Below are positions 34,950-45,674 of a DNA stretch of 64,000 bases, piece after piece (position 1 is the stretch's first letter; each line of letters begins with the position of its first letter). The stretch spans positions 41,576,032-41,640,031 of the forward strand of contig JAPXFY010000031.1 of NCBI GenBank assembly GCA_030674185.1, written 5' to 3'. Origin of the DNA: Monoplex corrugatus. Lineage: Eukaryota; Mollusca; Gastropoda; Littorinimorpha; Ranellidae. Under the pieces are notes generated by a model. The model saw nothing but the letters and a program-made list of their open reading frames with translations, did not search any database and was not told the origin of the DNA. The translations under genes and the position numbers were made by a program.

Positions 34950-35255
34950 AGCCTCAAGGTCAAGGTCACTAAACTCAACAGTCAGGAAGGTCTGTGAACA
35001 ACACTTTCTCAGCAGCTTCTGACAGTATTTAGACTCTTGTTTTCTGTAGTAAGACAGTCTGCCATTGTCCTCGGTGCTCTTCCAATTTTGTCTTTAACAG
35101 CAGAAGCTTCTTCAAGATCACAGTGACCTTGAGAAGTACAAAATCTGGATTTTCTGTAATTATGTTGGTATAAAAAAGGAGATCGTTGGAATGGCTTCAC
35201 CATCCTTTTTAATTTTTGAGAGTTTTTCTTCTTACACTCGATTACTTTTAAACTA
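34950..35255 (+). repeat. Dispersed repeat family H, copy 2, with nuclear-receptor-like half sites
   Basis: TCAAGGTCAAGGTCACT at 34957-34973 and the inverse CACAGTGACCTTGAG at about 35119-35133. The part from 35090 aligns with 14180-14420. Class unknown. Confidence 0.5.
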
Positions 35256-35259
35256 CGGG

Positions 35260-35525
35260 GTTCACCAACGTGTATCTGTGTATTCGTAGTGTGCGTGTAT
35301 GTGTGTGCGTGCGTGCGTGTTTCTGTGTTTATTTATAGAAATAATTTCGTCAGAATGATGTGCATATACACGCCATTGATATGACGCTCTGCACAACAAC
35401 TGTGTTTAAACAACTGACGTGCAGAATATTACGGCACTTCTAATCGGCATGACAGAGCACTTTTTTTTACCACTAGAGCTATATATATCTAGTTCACAAC
35501 CAGTATATTTAGTGTTTACTCTCCT
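35260..35525. other. Unique DNA
   Basis: Nothing recognised; small GTGC/CGTG repeats near 35290-35320. Confidence 0.4.
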
Positions 35526-35529
35526 GGCG

Positions 35530-36330
35530 GACCTGTGAGACTGAGAGCACTGTTTGTCTCAGCTGTTGTAACGTATAGCCTACTGTGTACGTGACATTGA
35601 ATGTGATTTAGTTCATGTGGGAATATGTATCAAAATGTTATATTGTTATATTTTTAGCGATGTTGAGAGTTATTACAGAGCGCTGTTTGTCTCAGCTGTT
35701 GTACTTGTACACTGTGTATGTGACACTAAATGCGATTTAGTTGACGTGGAGTATGTATCATAATTTTTATGTATGTTCAATGTTATATTTCTTTGACACT
35801 AAATGCGATTTAGTTGACGTGGAGTATGTATCATAATTTTTATGTATGTTCAATGTTATATTTCTTTGACACTAAATGCGATTTAGTTGACGTGAGTATG
35901 TATATTTTACGAATGATCAACGTTTGTTAGTGTTTAACATAATTGTTGTGCTTAATGTCAGATTTATGTAATTTCTAGCGAATTGAGGGCCATTACAGAG
36001 CACCGTTTGTCTCAGATGTTGTAACATATATTGTGTATGTGACGTTTAATATGTATCAGATGTTCAATGTTATATTTCTAGCGAAGTTGAGGAGCCATTA
36101 CAGAGCACGTTTGTTCAAACTGTTGTAACTATATTGTGTATGTGCGTTAATATGTGATCAGTGTTCAGTGTTATGATTTCTAGTCGAAGTTGAGAGCATT
36201 ACAGAGCACTGTTTGTTTCAGCTGTTGTAACGTGTATACTGTGTATGTGGCGTTTGGATATGATCTAGTTCACGTGGAGTGTGTATCAGATGTTAAATGT
36301 TATATTTCTAGTGAAGTTGAAAGCCATTTT
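35530..36330. repeat. Diverged tandem repeat, roughly 85-190 bp units
   Basis: Blocks CATTACAGAGCACTGTTTGT, CAGCTGTTGTAAC, TGTGTATGTG and CAATGTTATATTTCTAG recur about six times with deletions. Inside it, a block of about 87 bp (GACACTAAATGCGATTTAG onward) is present three times at 35726-35900. Confidence 0.88.
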
Positions 36331-36529
36331 CTCCGCTTTAAAAAAAAATTTATCTGGTATATCATTAATCTGCTGTAACATGTTTCTCAAGCACGATAGA
36401 TGTACAGCTTTTGATATCATAGTTGTTGTACTCACTTTTCACACAAACTGGGGAAAACAATATAAAATACTATCTCGTATGAGTGCCCACCAGCCCTCTG
36501 CCGTGGACGGTATTAACACGCTGCAGTCT

Positions 36530-36605
36530 GCGCACTCCGTCTTTGGTAGGTGTGCACGCTGGGTGCTTTCATGATTCCACAAACCACTGGACACTGGTAT
36601 GTTTT
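36530..36605 (-). mobile_element. SINE-F tail fragment
   Basis: GGTGTGCACGCTGGGTG and CACAAACCACTGG align with 32700-32745 and 16100-16120. Confidence 0.55.
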
Positions 36606-36660
36606 ATAGTATGTTTACTATGCTTAGTTAAGTTCTGTCTCGTATACACACGAAGACCCT

Positions 36661-36990
36661 CCCCCCCCCCCCCCCTGCTTTGTAGGAATGCCGGGGGCTC
36701 TTTCAGTATAAATAGTATCCCCAATTTCTGGAAATTTTATGCTAGGAATTTCGTCTTTTCTGTCACTCTTTTTGTTTCTTGCCTTGTTCCTTCGCTTTCT
36801 GTCATTTCTTCCTGTCATTTTCTGCCTTGCTGGTCCATTCATCTGTATGTGTTCAATAAAGTCTTATGTACTTTTTCTTAGGATTCATAGTTGGGTACAT
36901 GTGTTAAGTGCATTTTTGGCTCTGGGAAAGTGAGATATGTGGAAGCAGTTTTCGGTAAATCAGGCGGGGTTTTGTATATGTTATAGTGGT
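36661..36990 (+). mobile_element. Family A retroposon, 3' truncated, after a poly-C run
   Basis: Poly-C at 36661-36675; then ATGCCGGGGGCTC and CAGTATAAATAGTATCCC. Truncated around the TTTTAGTGTCC block. Confidence 0.85.
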
Positions 36991-37227
36991 CTTTAGATTT
37001 TAGATTTGTAACGTGGTTTGCATTAGGTATGCTTGATTCAGCTAGCACAATTTTAGATACAAAGCTCTTAACGATTGTCTCTTAATATGTCCACTTTGCA
37101 AGGAATATAAGAAATGGGAGTTCATGTCTAACAAAACTGTTTTTTAAGTTATCTCATTTAGCCGTGCACAGTTTTTATATATGAAACGTTCTGTGATTGA
37201 CGGTTAACTTAATATGTCCATTATCCT

Positions 37228-37757
37228 CCCAATGGTGAGTATAAATAGTATCCCCACTTTCTGGAAATTCTGTGCTAGAAATTTCCTCTTTCCAGTCACT
37301 CTCTTTGTTTCTGCCTTGTTCCTTTGCTTTCTGTCGTTTCTGCCTTGTTCCTTTGCTTTCTGTCGTTTCGTCCTATCATTTTCTCTTTTGCTGGCCCATC
37401 CACCTTTATGTGTTCGATAAAGTCTTTCCTACTTTCTCTTATGATTGGTAATTGGGTACATGTATTAGGCGCATTTTTGGCCCGATTTTTTAATAGATGT
37501 TTTGGTGTCATTAGTTAAGTTTAAATTTGTATTCAGGTATGTTTTTTAAATCCACTGTATGATAGCTTGGACGGAGTGGTCAGCGCCGGGGGACCTCTCC
37601 TTGGCTTATATGCGCGAATGCATTGATTGATATGTGTACTAAAAATGCTCTTTTCTTTTTTTTTTCCCACTGTTGAAGTATGGTGTATGTTTTAAAACGG
37701 TTATAGACCTGATATGGCTCTACGCAGTCGGCTGGGCTTTAAACAAAAATATCAAAT
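37228..37757 (+). mobile_element. Family A retroposon, near full length
   Basis: The G-rich first 20 bp are replaced (AATGGTGAGTATAAATAG). A 37-bp block, CTGCCTTGTTCCTTTGC onward, is duplicated at 37311-37370. The 3' end is intact. Confidence 0.85.
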
Positions 37758-39029
37758 ACAATGTGACCATTAGACAAAAAATCCGTAGACGGAATTCATT
37801 TGTAACAACACATGTTGATTGAGCTGTGCGCAGTTATGAAAACATGTATAAAAATACGAAGCGTGCGATGATCTTCACTCGATATTAAAAACCTTATGTA
37901 ACAGCAACGTTTAGATTAGGTTATGTCTGATTTAGCTGTGCACAGTTTTAGATACACCTATGTCTGATTTAGCTGTGCATAATTTTAGATACACCTATGT
38001 CTGATTTAGCTGTGCACAGTTTTAGATACACCTATGTCTGATTTAGCTGTGCATAATTTTAGATACACCTATGTCTGATTTAGCTGTGCATAATTTTAGA
38101 TACACCTATGTCTGATTTAGCTGTGCATAATTTTAGATACACCTATGTCTGATTTAGCTGTGCACAGTTTTAGATACACCTATGTCTGATTTAGCTGTGC
38201 ACAGTTTTAGATACACCTATGTCTGATTTAGCTGTACACAGTTTTAGACACACCTGTCTGATTTAGCTGTGCACAGTTTTAGATACACCTATGTCTGATT
38301 TAGCTGTGCACAGTTTTAGACACACCTATGTCTGATTTAGCTGTGCACAGTTTTAGATACACCTATGTCTGATTTAGCTGTGCACAGTTTTAGACACACC
38401 TATGTCTGATTTAGTTGTGCATAATTTTAGATACACCTATGTCTGATTTAGCTGTGCACAGTTTTAGATACACCTATGTCTGATTTAGCTGTGCACAGTT
38501 TTAGATACACCTATGTCTGATTTAGCTGTGCACAGTTTTAGACACACCTATGTCTGATTTAGCTGTGCACAGTTTTAGATACACCTATGTCTGATTTAGC
38601 TGTGCACAGTTTTAGACACACCTATGTCTGATTTAGCTGTGCACAGTTTTAGACACACCTATGTCTGATTTAGCTGTGCATAATTTTAGATACACCTATG
38701 TCTGATTTAGCTGTACACAGTTTTAGACACACCTGTGTCTGATTTAGCTGTGCACAGTTTTAGACACACCTATGTCTGATTTAGCTGTGCACAGTTTTAG
38801 ATACACCTATGTCTGATTTAGCTGTGCACAGTTTTAGACACACCTATGTCTAATTTAGCTGTGCACAGTTTTAGACACACCTATGTCTGATTTAGCTGTG
38901 CACAGTTTTAGACCACCTATGTCTGATTGAGCTGTGCACAGTTTTAGACACACCTGTGTCTGATTTAGCTGTGCATAATTTTAGATACACCTATGTCTGA
39001 TTTAGCTGTGCACAGTTTTAGATACACCT

Positions 39030-40145
39030 ATGTCTGATTTAGCTGTGCACAGTTTTAGACACATCGACAGGGTGTGGCATAAGGGTTTGTGGCAGGTGCT
39101 AAGAAAGTTTGGCATAGAGGAAGGTCTCGTCCAAACCATCCAGGCGCTGTATAACACTGCCAGCAGCGCAGTTCTCCTCAACAACCAGATAGGGGACTAC
39201 TTCAAGACCACAGTTGGAGTCCGTCAAGGCTGCCTACTCTCTCCCGTGCTGTTCAATCTCTTCCTGGAGAACATCATGCGTGAAGCCCTCCATGACTTCC
39301 ACTCCACTGTCTCCATCGGAGGAAGAACCATCAACAACCTGAGGTTCGCAGATGACATCGACCTGATGGGAGGCAGCAACGAAGAACTACAAGACCTGAC
39401 CATGAGACTGGAAGAAAGTGCAGGTGCACACGGAATGGAAGTGAGCACAGAAAAAAGCAAAGTCCTGGTCAACAGCACAACCAACACCCATGCTGAAATC
39501 TACATGAACGGGCAACAGCTTGAAGAAGTGGACGCTTTCAAATACCTTGGCGCCACTCTCACCAAAGACGGTCGCTCTACAACAGAAATCAAGACCGGAC
39601 TAGCGATCGCAACAGCAGCAATGGTAAAGCTAAACAAGATCTGGAAGAGCAGAGAGATCGGCTTTCCATCGAAGATGAAGCTGTACAAGTCCCTGGTGCT
39701 CCCCATCCTGCTGTATGGATGCGAGAGCTGGACCATGACAGCAGAGACCACCAAGAGAATCCAGACGTTTGAAACTAAATGCTTCAGGCGCTTGCTCGGG
39801 ATCTCTTGGCAAGATCGGAAGACAAACGACTTTGTGTGGAGCCAAATAACAACACTCGCAGGCCCACAAGAACCCCTCCTGGCAACAGTCAAGAACAGGA
39901 AGCTGTCGTGGTTCGGGCATGTCACACGCCACAACTCACTGCCCAAAACGGTCCTCCAGGGTACACTGGGAGGCGGCAGACGAAGGGGACGACAAGCCAA
40001 ATGCTGGATGGACAACATCAAAGAATGGACCAGGTTGGATGGCCCCACGCTGGTGCGACAGGCGGAGGACAGGACCGGTTGGCGACGGCTGGCTTCAAGA
40101 GTGTCTCTCATCTCTCCTCTACGCCCATCACGGGCAGGAGAATGA
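39030..40145 (+). CDS. LINE family 2 reverse transcriptase, C-terminal 360 residues, open
   Basis: This is the RT of a non-LTR retrotransposon, which copies element RNA into DNA at a nicked target. The first 11 codons come from the satellite and supply the ATG, so this is not the native start. Palm motifs in order: DRVWHKGLW (catalytic Asp at residue 13), VRQGCLLSPVLFN (about 66-78), RFADDIDL (FADD at 39345-39356, residues 106-109), GMEVSTEKSKVLV, FKYLGATLTKDGR. Then the post-palm region: PILLYGCESWTM, RRLLGISWQDRKTNDF, LSWFGHVTRHNSLPK and a basic GGGRRRGRQAKCW. The endonuclease, fingers and part of motif A are missing, so it cannot move by itself. No stop or frameshift in 371 codons. Clade uncertain, RTE-like is possible. 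Confidence 0.85.
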   Translation: MSDLAVHSFRHIDRVWHKGLWQVLRKFGIEEGLVQTIQALYNTASSAVLLNNQIGDYFKTTVGVRQGCLLSPVLFNLFLENIMREALHDFHSTVSIGGRTINNLRFADDIDLMGGSNEELQDLTMRLEESAGAHGMEVSTEKSKVLVNSTTNTHAEIYMNGQQLEEVDAFKYLGATLTKDGRSTTEIKTGLAIATAAMVKLNKIWKSREIGFPSKMKLYKSLVLPILLYGCESWTMTAETTKRIQTFETKCFRRLLGISWQDRKTNDFVWSQITTLAGPQEPLLATVKNRKLSWFGHVTRHNSLPKTVLQGTLGGGRRRGRQAKCWMDNIKEWTRLDGPTLVRQAEDRTGWRRLASRVSLISPLRPSRAGE

Positions 40146-40160
40146 TGATGATGATGATGA
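39063..40160 (+). mobile_element. LINE family 2, 5'-truncated, inserted in the 37-bp satellite
   Basis: Starts within an array unit (GACACATCGACAGG), ends in (ATG)n at 40142-40160, after which the array resumes in the TGTCTGATTTAGC phase. A TSD cannot be told apart from the repeat unit. The coding part is open, so the insertion is fairly recent. Confidence 0.93.
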
Positions 40161-40299
40161 TGTCTGATTTAGCTGTGCACAGTTTTAGACACACCTATGT
40201 CTGATTTAGCTGTGCACAGTTTTAGACACACCTGTGTCTGATTTAGCTGTGCACAGTTTTAGACACACCTGTGTCTGATTGAGCTGTGCATAGTTGTAG

Positions 40300-40345
40300 C
40301 AGGGCTTAAAACGTTCCGCGTCTGGGCGATATTCCGCGATTTCGG

Positions 40346-40377
<32 letters not shown>

Positions 40378-40750
40378 CCCGAAAGGAGCAAGGCATCCGT
40401 GATCGGCTTGCAAGCGTTCATAGCAACGGCGCGCAGGTTATGGCCCCTGATTTTTCTTGGAAGAAGTTTCCGGTGAACACCTGTAAAACACTCAGGTTAA
40501 AGGGTGAGTGTTCATTTTATCATTATGTTTTTAACCCCTTCTCCCCTTTTCCCAAATATATCTTCCTGTAATAATTATGTGTTTACAGCAATTTTTATGC
40601 ACTAAATATCTCTTGAAATTATGTCCAAAAAACGCGAAATGGCATAGATTTACACTTGGTTTTTAAAAATTTTTCCAGGGGGAGCATGCCCCCCCCCCCC
40701 CGACCTCCCTAGTTTCAGTGGGTTTTTTCCTCCTCCTGTTTTAAGCCCTG
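40300..40750. mobile_element. MITE D with 13-bp perfect terminal inverted repeats, long copy
   Basis: CAGGGCTTAAAAC at 40300-40312 and its exact complement GTTTTAAGCCCTG at 40738-40750. The interior has a 26-A run (about 40351-40376), a GGCATCCGTGATCGGCTTGC block and a poly-C run. It lies inside the 37-bp satellite with TTGTAG/TTTTAG flanks that could be a short TSD. No coding capacity. hAT-like termini are possible. Confidence 0.85.
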
Positions 40751-41172
40751 TTTTAGACACACCTATGTCTGATTTAGCTGTACATAGTTTTAGACACACC
40801 TATGTCTGATTTAGCTGTGCACAGTTTTAGACACACCTATGTCTGATTTAGCTGTGCACAGTTTTAGATACACCTATGTCTGATTTAGCTGTGCACAGTT
40901 TTAGATACACCTATGTCTGATTTAGCTGTGCACAGTTTTAGACACACCTATGTCTGATTTAGCTGTGCATAGTTTTAGACCCACCTATGTCTGATTTAGC
41001 TGTGCACAGTTTTAGATACACCTATGTCTGATTGAGCTGTGCACAGTTTTAGACACAAAGCGTGCAGTAATCATCAGTTAATCAGTTAATTATTCACGGA
41101 ATGGTACTGATAGTGATATTAATGAAACATTTATATGGCGCACTCCTGTTAACAGAGTATTAAAGATATAAG

Positions 41173-42945
41173 ATTACAGTGAGCAGCAGGTGTGATATAA
41201 CGTTACAGTTAGCAGCAGGTGTGATATAACGTTACAGTTAGCAGGTGTGATATAACGTTACAGTTAGCAGGTGTGATATAACGTTACAGTTAGCAGCAGG
41301 TGTGATATAACGTTACAGTTAGCAAGTGTGATATAACGTTACAGTTAGCAGCAGGTGTGATATAACGTTACAGTTAGGAGGTGTGATATAACGTTACAGT
41401 TAGCAGCAGGTGTGATATAACGTTACAGTTAGCAGCAGGTGTGATCAGATATAGCGTTACAGTTAGCAAGTGTGATATAACGTTACAGTTAGCAGCAGGT
41501 GTGAAATAACGTTACAGTTAGCAGGTGTGATATAACGTTACAGTTAGCAGCAGGTGTGATATAACGTTACAGTTAGCAGGTGTGATATAACGTTACAGTT
41601 AGCAGCAGGTGTGATATAACGTTACAGTTAGCAGCAGGTGTGATATAACGTTACAGTTAGCAGGTGTGATATAACGTTACAGTTAGCAGGTGTGATATAA
41701 CGTTACAGTTAGCAGGTGTGATATAACGTTACAGTTAGCAGCAGGTGTGATATAACGTTACAGTTAGCAGGTGTGATATAACGTTACAGTTAGCAGGTGT
41801 GATATAACGTTACAGTTAGCAGGTGTGATATAACGTTACAGTTAGCAGCAGGTGTGATCAGATATAGCGTTACAGTTAGCAGCAGGTGTGACATAACGTT
41901 ACAGTTAGCAGCAGGTGTGACATAACGTTACAGTTAGCAGCAGGTGTGACATAACGTTACAGTTAGCAGCAGGTGTGATATAACGTTACAGTTAGCAGCA
42001 GGTGTGATATAACGTTACAGGTAGCAGCAGGTGTGATATAACGTTACAGTTAGCAGCAGGTGTGACATAACGTTACAGTTAGCAGCAGGTGTGATCAGAT
42101 ATAACGTTACAGTTAGCAGCAGGTGTGATATAGCGTTACAGTTAGCAGCAGGTGTGATCAGATATAACGTTACAGTTAGCAGCAGGTGTGACATAACGTT
42201 ACAGTTAGCAGCAGGTGTGATCAGATATAACGTTACAGTTAGCAGCAGGTGTGATATAGCGTTACAGTTAGCAGCAGGTGTGATATAACGTTACAGTTAG
42301 CAGCAGGTGTGATATAACGTTACAGTTAGCAGCAGGTGTGATATAGCGTTACAGTTAGCAGCAGGTGTGAAATAGCGTTACAGTTAGCAGCAGGTGTGAC
42401 ATAACGTTACAGTTAGCAGCAGGTGTGATATAACGTTACAGTTAGCAGCAGGTGTGAAATAACGTTACAGTTAGCAGCAGGTGTGACATAACGTTACAGT
42501 TAGCAGCAGGTGTAATATAACGTTACAGTTAGCAGCAGGTGTGACATAACGTTACAGTTAGCAGCAGGTGTGATATAACGTTACAGTTAGCAGCAGGTGT
42601 GATATAACGTTACAGTTAGCAGCAGGTGTGATATAACGTTACAGTTAGCAGCAGGTGTGACATAACGTTACAGTTAGCAGCAGGTGTGATATAACGTTAC
42701 AGTTAGCAGCAGGTGTGACATAACGTTACAGGTAGCAGCAGGTGTGACATAACGTTACAGTTAGCAGCAGGTGTGATATAACGTTATCAGTTAGCAGCAG
42801 GTATGATGTAACGTTACAGTTACCAGCAGGTGTGATATAACGTTACAGTTACCAGCAGGTGTGACATAACGTTACAGTTAGCAGCAGATGTGATGTAACG
42901 TTTCAGTTACCAGCAGGTGTGATATAACGTTACAGTGAGCAGCAC
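41173..42945. repeat. 26/29-bp satellite, about 60 copies
   Basis: Unit GTGTGATATAACGTTACAG then TTAGCAGCAG. A CAG gain or loss gives 26- and 29-bp forms. TCAGATATA variants are longer and ACATAAC/AAATAAC variants occur. Longer units dominate from about 41850 onward. Each unit carries one CpG (AACGTT). Confidence 0.97.
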
Positions 42946-43355
42946 ATAATCTAAGGAGAAGCCCTTGGCATGGACCATTCCATCCAATTTATCGCACAGG
43001 GGATTTAAAAAAACACCGGAATACTAATTTATACATAAATAAAGACACAAAAACATACATAAAAACAGGCTTAAATTACCTGAAATTGCTTTCGCATATC
43101 TCACTTCCCTAGAGCTAAAAATGCACTTAATACATGTAACCAATTATCAATCCTAAGAAAAAGTACGTAAGACTTTATCGAACACATACAGGTGAATGGA
43201 CCAGCAAAAATGAAAGGAAGAAATGAGAGAAAGCAAAGGAGTAAGGCAGAAACAAAGAAAGTGACAGAAAAGTGGAACTTGCTAGCACAGAATTTCCAGG
43301 AGGTGGGGATACTATTTTGTACTGAAAGAAGCCCCAGTATGCCCATGAGTAGGGG
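42946..43355 (-). mobile_element. Family A retroposon, minus copy, 3' truncated
   Basis: From CATAATCTAAGGAGAAGCCC (the consensus near the 3' third) to the 5' end near GCCCCAGTATGCCCATG at 43330-43346. It abuts the 29-bp satellite directly. Confidence 0.85.
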
Positions 43356-43439
43356 GGGGGGGCGTGATCAGATAAACGTGTACAGCACAGTCGGCGATAA
43401 CACAAATACATACACATACACCACACGCAAATACACACA

Positions 43440-43468
43440 AACAACACACTACACGCACACGCACACAC

Positions 43469-43517
<49 letters not shown>

Positions 43518-43872
43518 GCGCACACACACACACACATACACGCGCGCGCGACACACACACACACCACACACTCACACTACACAATCCATACACACGACTT
43601 CAACACACGCGCAGACGCAACTACACGATGCACAAACTACACGTACCTACACATGCAGACACAACTACACGTGTACCCGTGTAACACACACAACACGAGC
43701 ACACACATACACACACAGCAAAACACAACACAACACACACACACACACTTCATCTCTCTCTCTCTCTCTCTCTCTCTCTTGTCTCACGCACAGCGTTGAG
43801 GGGGTATGTAAATCTGTTACGTGTTCGCGCGTGCACACTCACGCACACACACACAAACACACGCGCGCGCGT

Positions 43873-43936
<64 letters not shown>

Positions 43937-43945
43937 CACACAAAG
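43440..43945. repeat. (CA)n, (CG)n, (CT)n composite region
   Basis: CA runs at 43467-43512 and 43874-43935, alternating CG at 43542-43550 and 43861-43871, CT run at 43753-43779, degenerate CACA-rich DNA between. Confidence 0.95.
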
Positions 43946-44099
43946 GTGTGTATGGGTCGTGCAGATATGTGTCGTCGTGCTTGATTGCCACACTCTTTGC
44001 TCGTTAACGGTGCACGCACCGTGCAAGTGCAGGTGTACCGTTACTAGTTAGCGTATTAGAAGCGCTGTTGACCGAGAATGTTGAGTGAGGAAGGAGTGA

Positions 44100-44125
44100 G
44101 GGGGGTGGGGGGGGGGGGGGGGGGT
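44100..44125. repeat. G-run block
   Basis: GAGGGGGGTGG followed by about 16 consecutive G, then a GC-rich stretch to 44150. Strong G-quadruplex potential on the plus strand. Confidence 0.9.
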
Positions 44126-44214
44126 TGAGGCGCGGCGGGCGCAGGGAGTGTACTATATAACTGGAGATTCAGGGCATTTATATTTATATGTGTCGACAGT
44201 GTTGAACAACCCTG

Positions 44215-44345
44215 TAGAGAGTGTTCAACAGCCATTTGATGTGGGTTTTCTCCCGCTTGTCCCCGCTGCTTTTGGCTCTTCTCCTGTTTGTATCAAGTGT
44301 ATGTTCAGTTCTTAGCAGCTGTGGCACGTGAGTGATTGGTGTTCT
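44215..44345 (+). repeat. Left copy of a duplicated segment
   Basis: CAACAGCCATTTGATGTGGG, CTCCTGTTTGTATCAAGTG, TGTTCAGTTCTTAGCAGCTG and GAGTGATTGGTGTTC are repeated in order at 45147-45270. Confidence 0.9.
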
Positions 44346-44359
44346 TTTTCTTACATTAG

Positions 44360-44483
44360 TTCTTTGTCTGTCTGTCTGTCTCTTTTTCTCTCTCTCTCTC
44401 TTTCTTTCTCTATGTCTGTCTGTCTGTCTCAGTTTCTCTCTCTCTGTTTCTCTCTCTATGTCTTCGTCTGTCTGTGTCCCTGC

Positions 44484-44540
<57 letters not shown>

Positions 44541-44870
44541 CTCTCTCTCTCTCTTTCTGTCTGTCTCTCTTTCTCTGTTCTGACCTCTCTCTCTCTCTCT
44601 GTTCTTACCTGTCTCTCTCTCTGTCTCTCTCTCTCTCTGGTCTCGCCTCTCTCTGGTCTCACCTCTCTTCTTCTCTCTCTCTCTGTTCTACCGTCTCTCT
44701 GTTCTCTTGTCCTTCTCTGTCCTCTCTCTCTCTGTCTCACTGTCTCTCTGTCTGTCTGTCTGTCTCTCTCTCTCTGGTCTCGCCTCTCTCTGGTCTCGCT
44801 CTCTCTCTTTCTCTGTCTCGCCTGTTGTCTGTCTCTCTCTCTCTGGTCTCGCTCTCTCTCGTCTCGCCTC

Positions 44871-44902
<32 letters not shown>

Positions 44903-45135
44903 GTTCTCACCTGTCTCTCTGTTTCTGTCTGTCTCTCTCTCTCTCTCTGGTCTCGCTCTCTCTGGTCTCGCCTCTCTCTCTTCTCTCTCTCTTGGTCTGC
45001 CTCCTCGGTCTGCTTCTCTGGTCTCGCCTCTCTCTTTCTCTCTCTCTCTCTCTTTCATGTTCTACCTCTCTGTGTCTGTCTGTCTGTCGTCTGTCTGTCT
45101 CTCTGTCTGTCTCTGTCTCTCTCTCTCGCTCTCTG
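44360..45135. repeat. (CT)n / (GT)n composite array, about 770 bp
   Basis: CT units with GTCT and a GT run at 44490-44540. A recurring TCTCTGGTCTCGCCTCTCTC phrase from 44635 to 45035 shows tandem growth. The 310-codon Ser/Leu frame is an artefact. Confidence 0.95.
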
Positions 45136-45136
45136 T

Positions 45137-45275
45137 AGATAGCGTTGAACAACCATTTGATGTGGGTTTTGTTCTGCCGCAACCGGTTCCTCTTCGTGTG
45201 TCTTCTTCTGTTTGTATCAAGTGGGTGTTCAGTTCTTGGTGGCTGTGGCGCGGTGAGTGATCGGTGTTCTTACGT
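45137..45275 (+). repeat. Right copy of a duplicated segment
   Basis: Matches 44215-44345 at moderate to high identity, on the far side of the CT array, and is itself followed by another CT array. Confidence 0.9.
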
Positions 45276-45284
45276 TAATAATGA

Positions 45285-45322
45285 TATTCTCTCTCTCTCT
45301 CTCTCTTGTGTGTGTGTGTGTG

Positions 45323-45398
<76 letters not shown>
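45285..45398. repeat. (CT)n microsatellite
   Basis: CT run with one GT interruption; interrupted at 45402 by a MITE and continued at 45631-45735. Confidence 0.95.
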
Positions 45399-45401
<3 letters not shown>

Positions 45402-45630
45402 GGCAATCCAAATGTCCGCGAATTCGCGGATATCCGCGAAAGGGAAATATTTGCATGTTTTGTTCATTGTTAACAATGCTTGTGCCATTTTTTTTTCATT
45501 TATTAAAATACTTGATTTATCTTTCTCCAGATGGGGTTAAATTTCCATTTACTAGACTAAAATGCTTCAGCTTTTGGGAACCCCGACATTTTTTTTTCCT
45601 TGAAACCCATTGTTGCTTGAATGGATTGCC
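45402..45630. mobile_element. Candidate MITE inside a CT tract
   Basis: GGCAATCCA (45402-45410) and its complement TGGATTGCC (45622-45630) bound a 229-bp segment unlike the CT DNA on both sides. Overlapping perfect palindromes CCGCGAATTCGCGG (45416-45429) and CGCGGATATCCGCG (45425-45438) lie near the left end. No ORF. Confidence 0.65.
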
Positions 45631-45642
45631 TCTCTCTCTCTG

Positions 45643-45674
<32 letters not shown>

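Larger units (their letters stand above)
37919..41055. repeat. 37-bp satellite, split by a LINE and a MITE
   Basis: Unit: ACACCTATGTCTGATTTAGC then TGTGCACAGTTTTAGAC. A/T-ending (GATAC, GACAC) and CATAATTTT variants are interspersed. Array parts: 37919-39062, 40161-40299 and 40751-41055. Related single units at 37030-37060, 37150-37180 and 37805-37840 may be the source. Confidence 0.97.

Noticed and set aside
37919..42945. CRISPR-like array
   Set aside because: Units are contiguous without unique spacers and the window is eukaryotic; these are satellites.
44328..45260. 310-codon Ser/Leu frame resembling a hydrophobic membrane protein
   Set aside because: CT-array translation; the antisense is an Arg/Glu repeat of the same tract.
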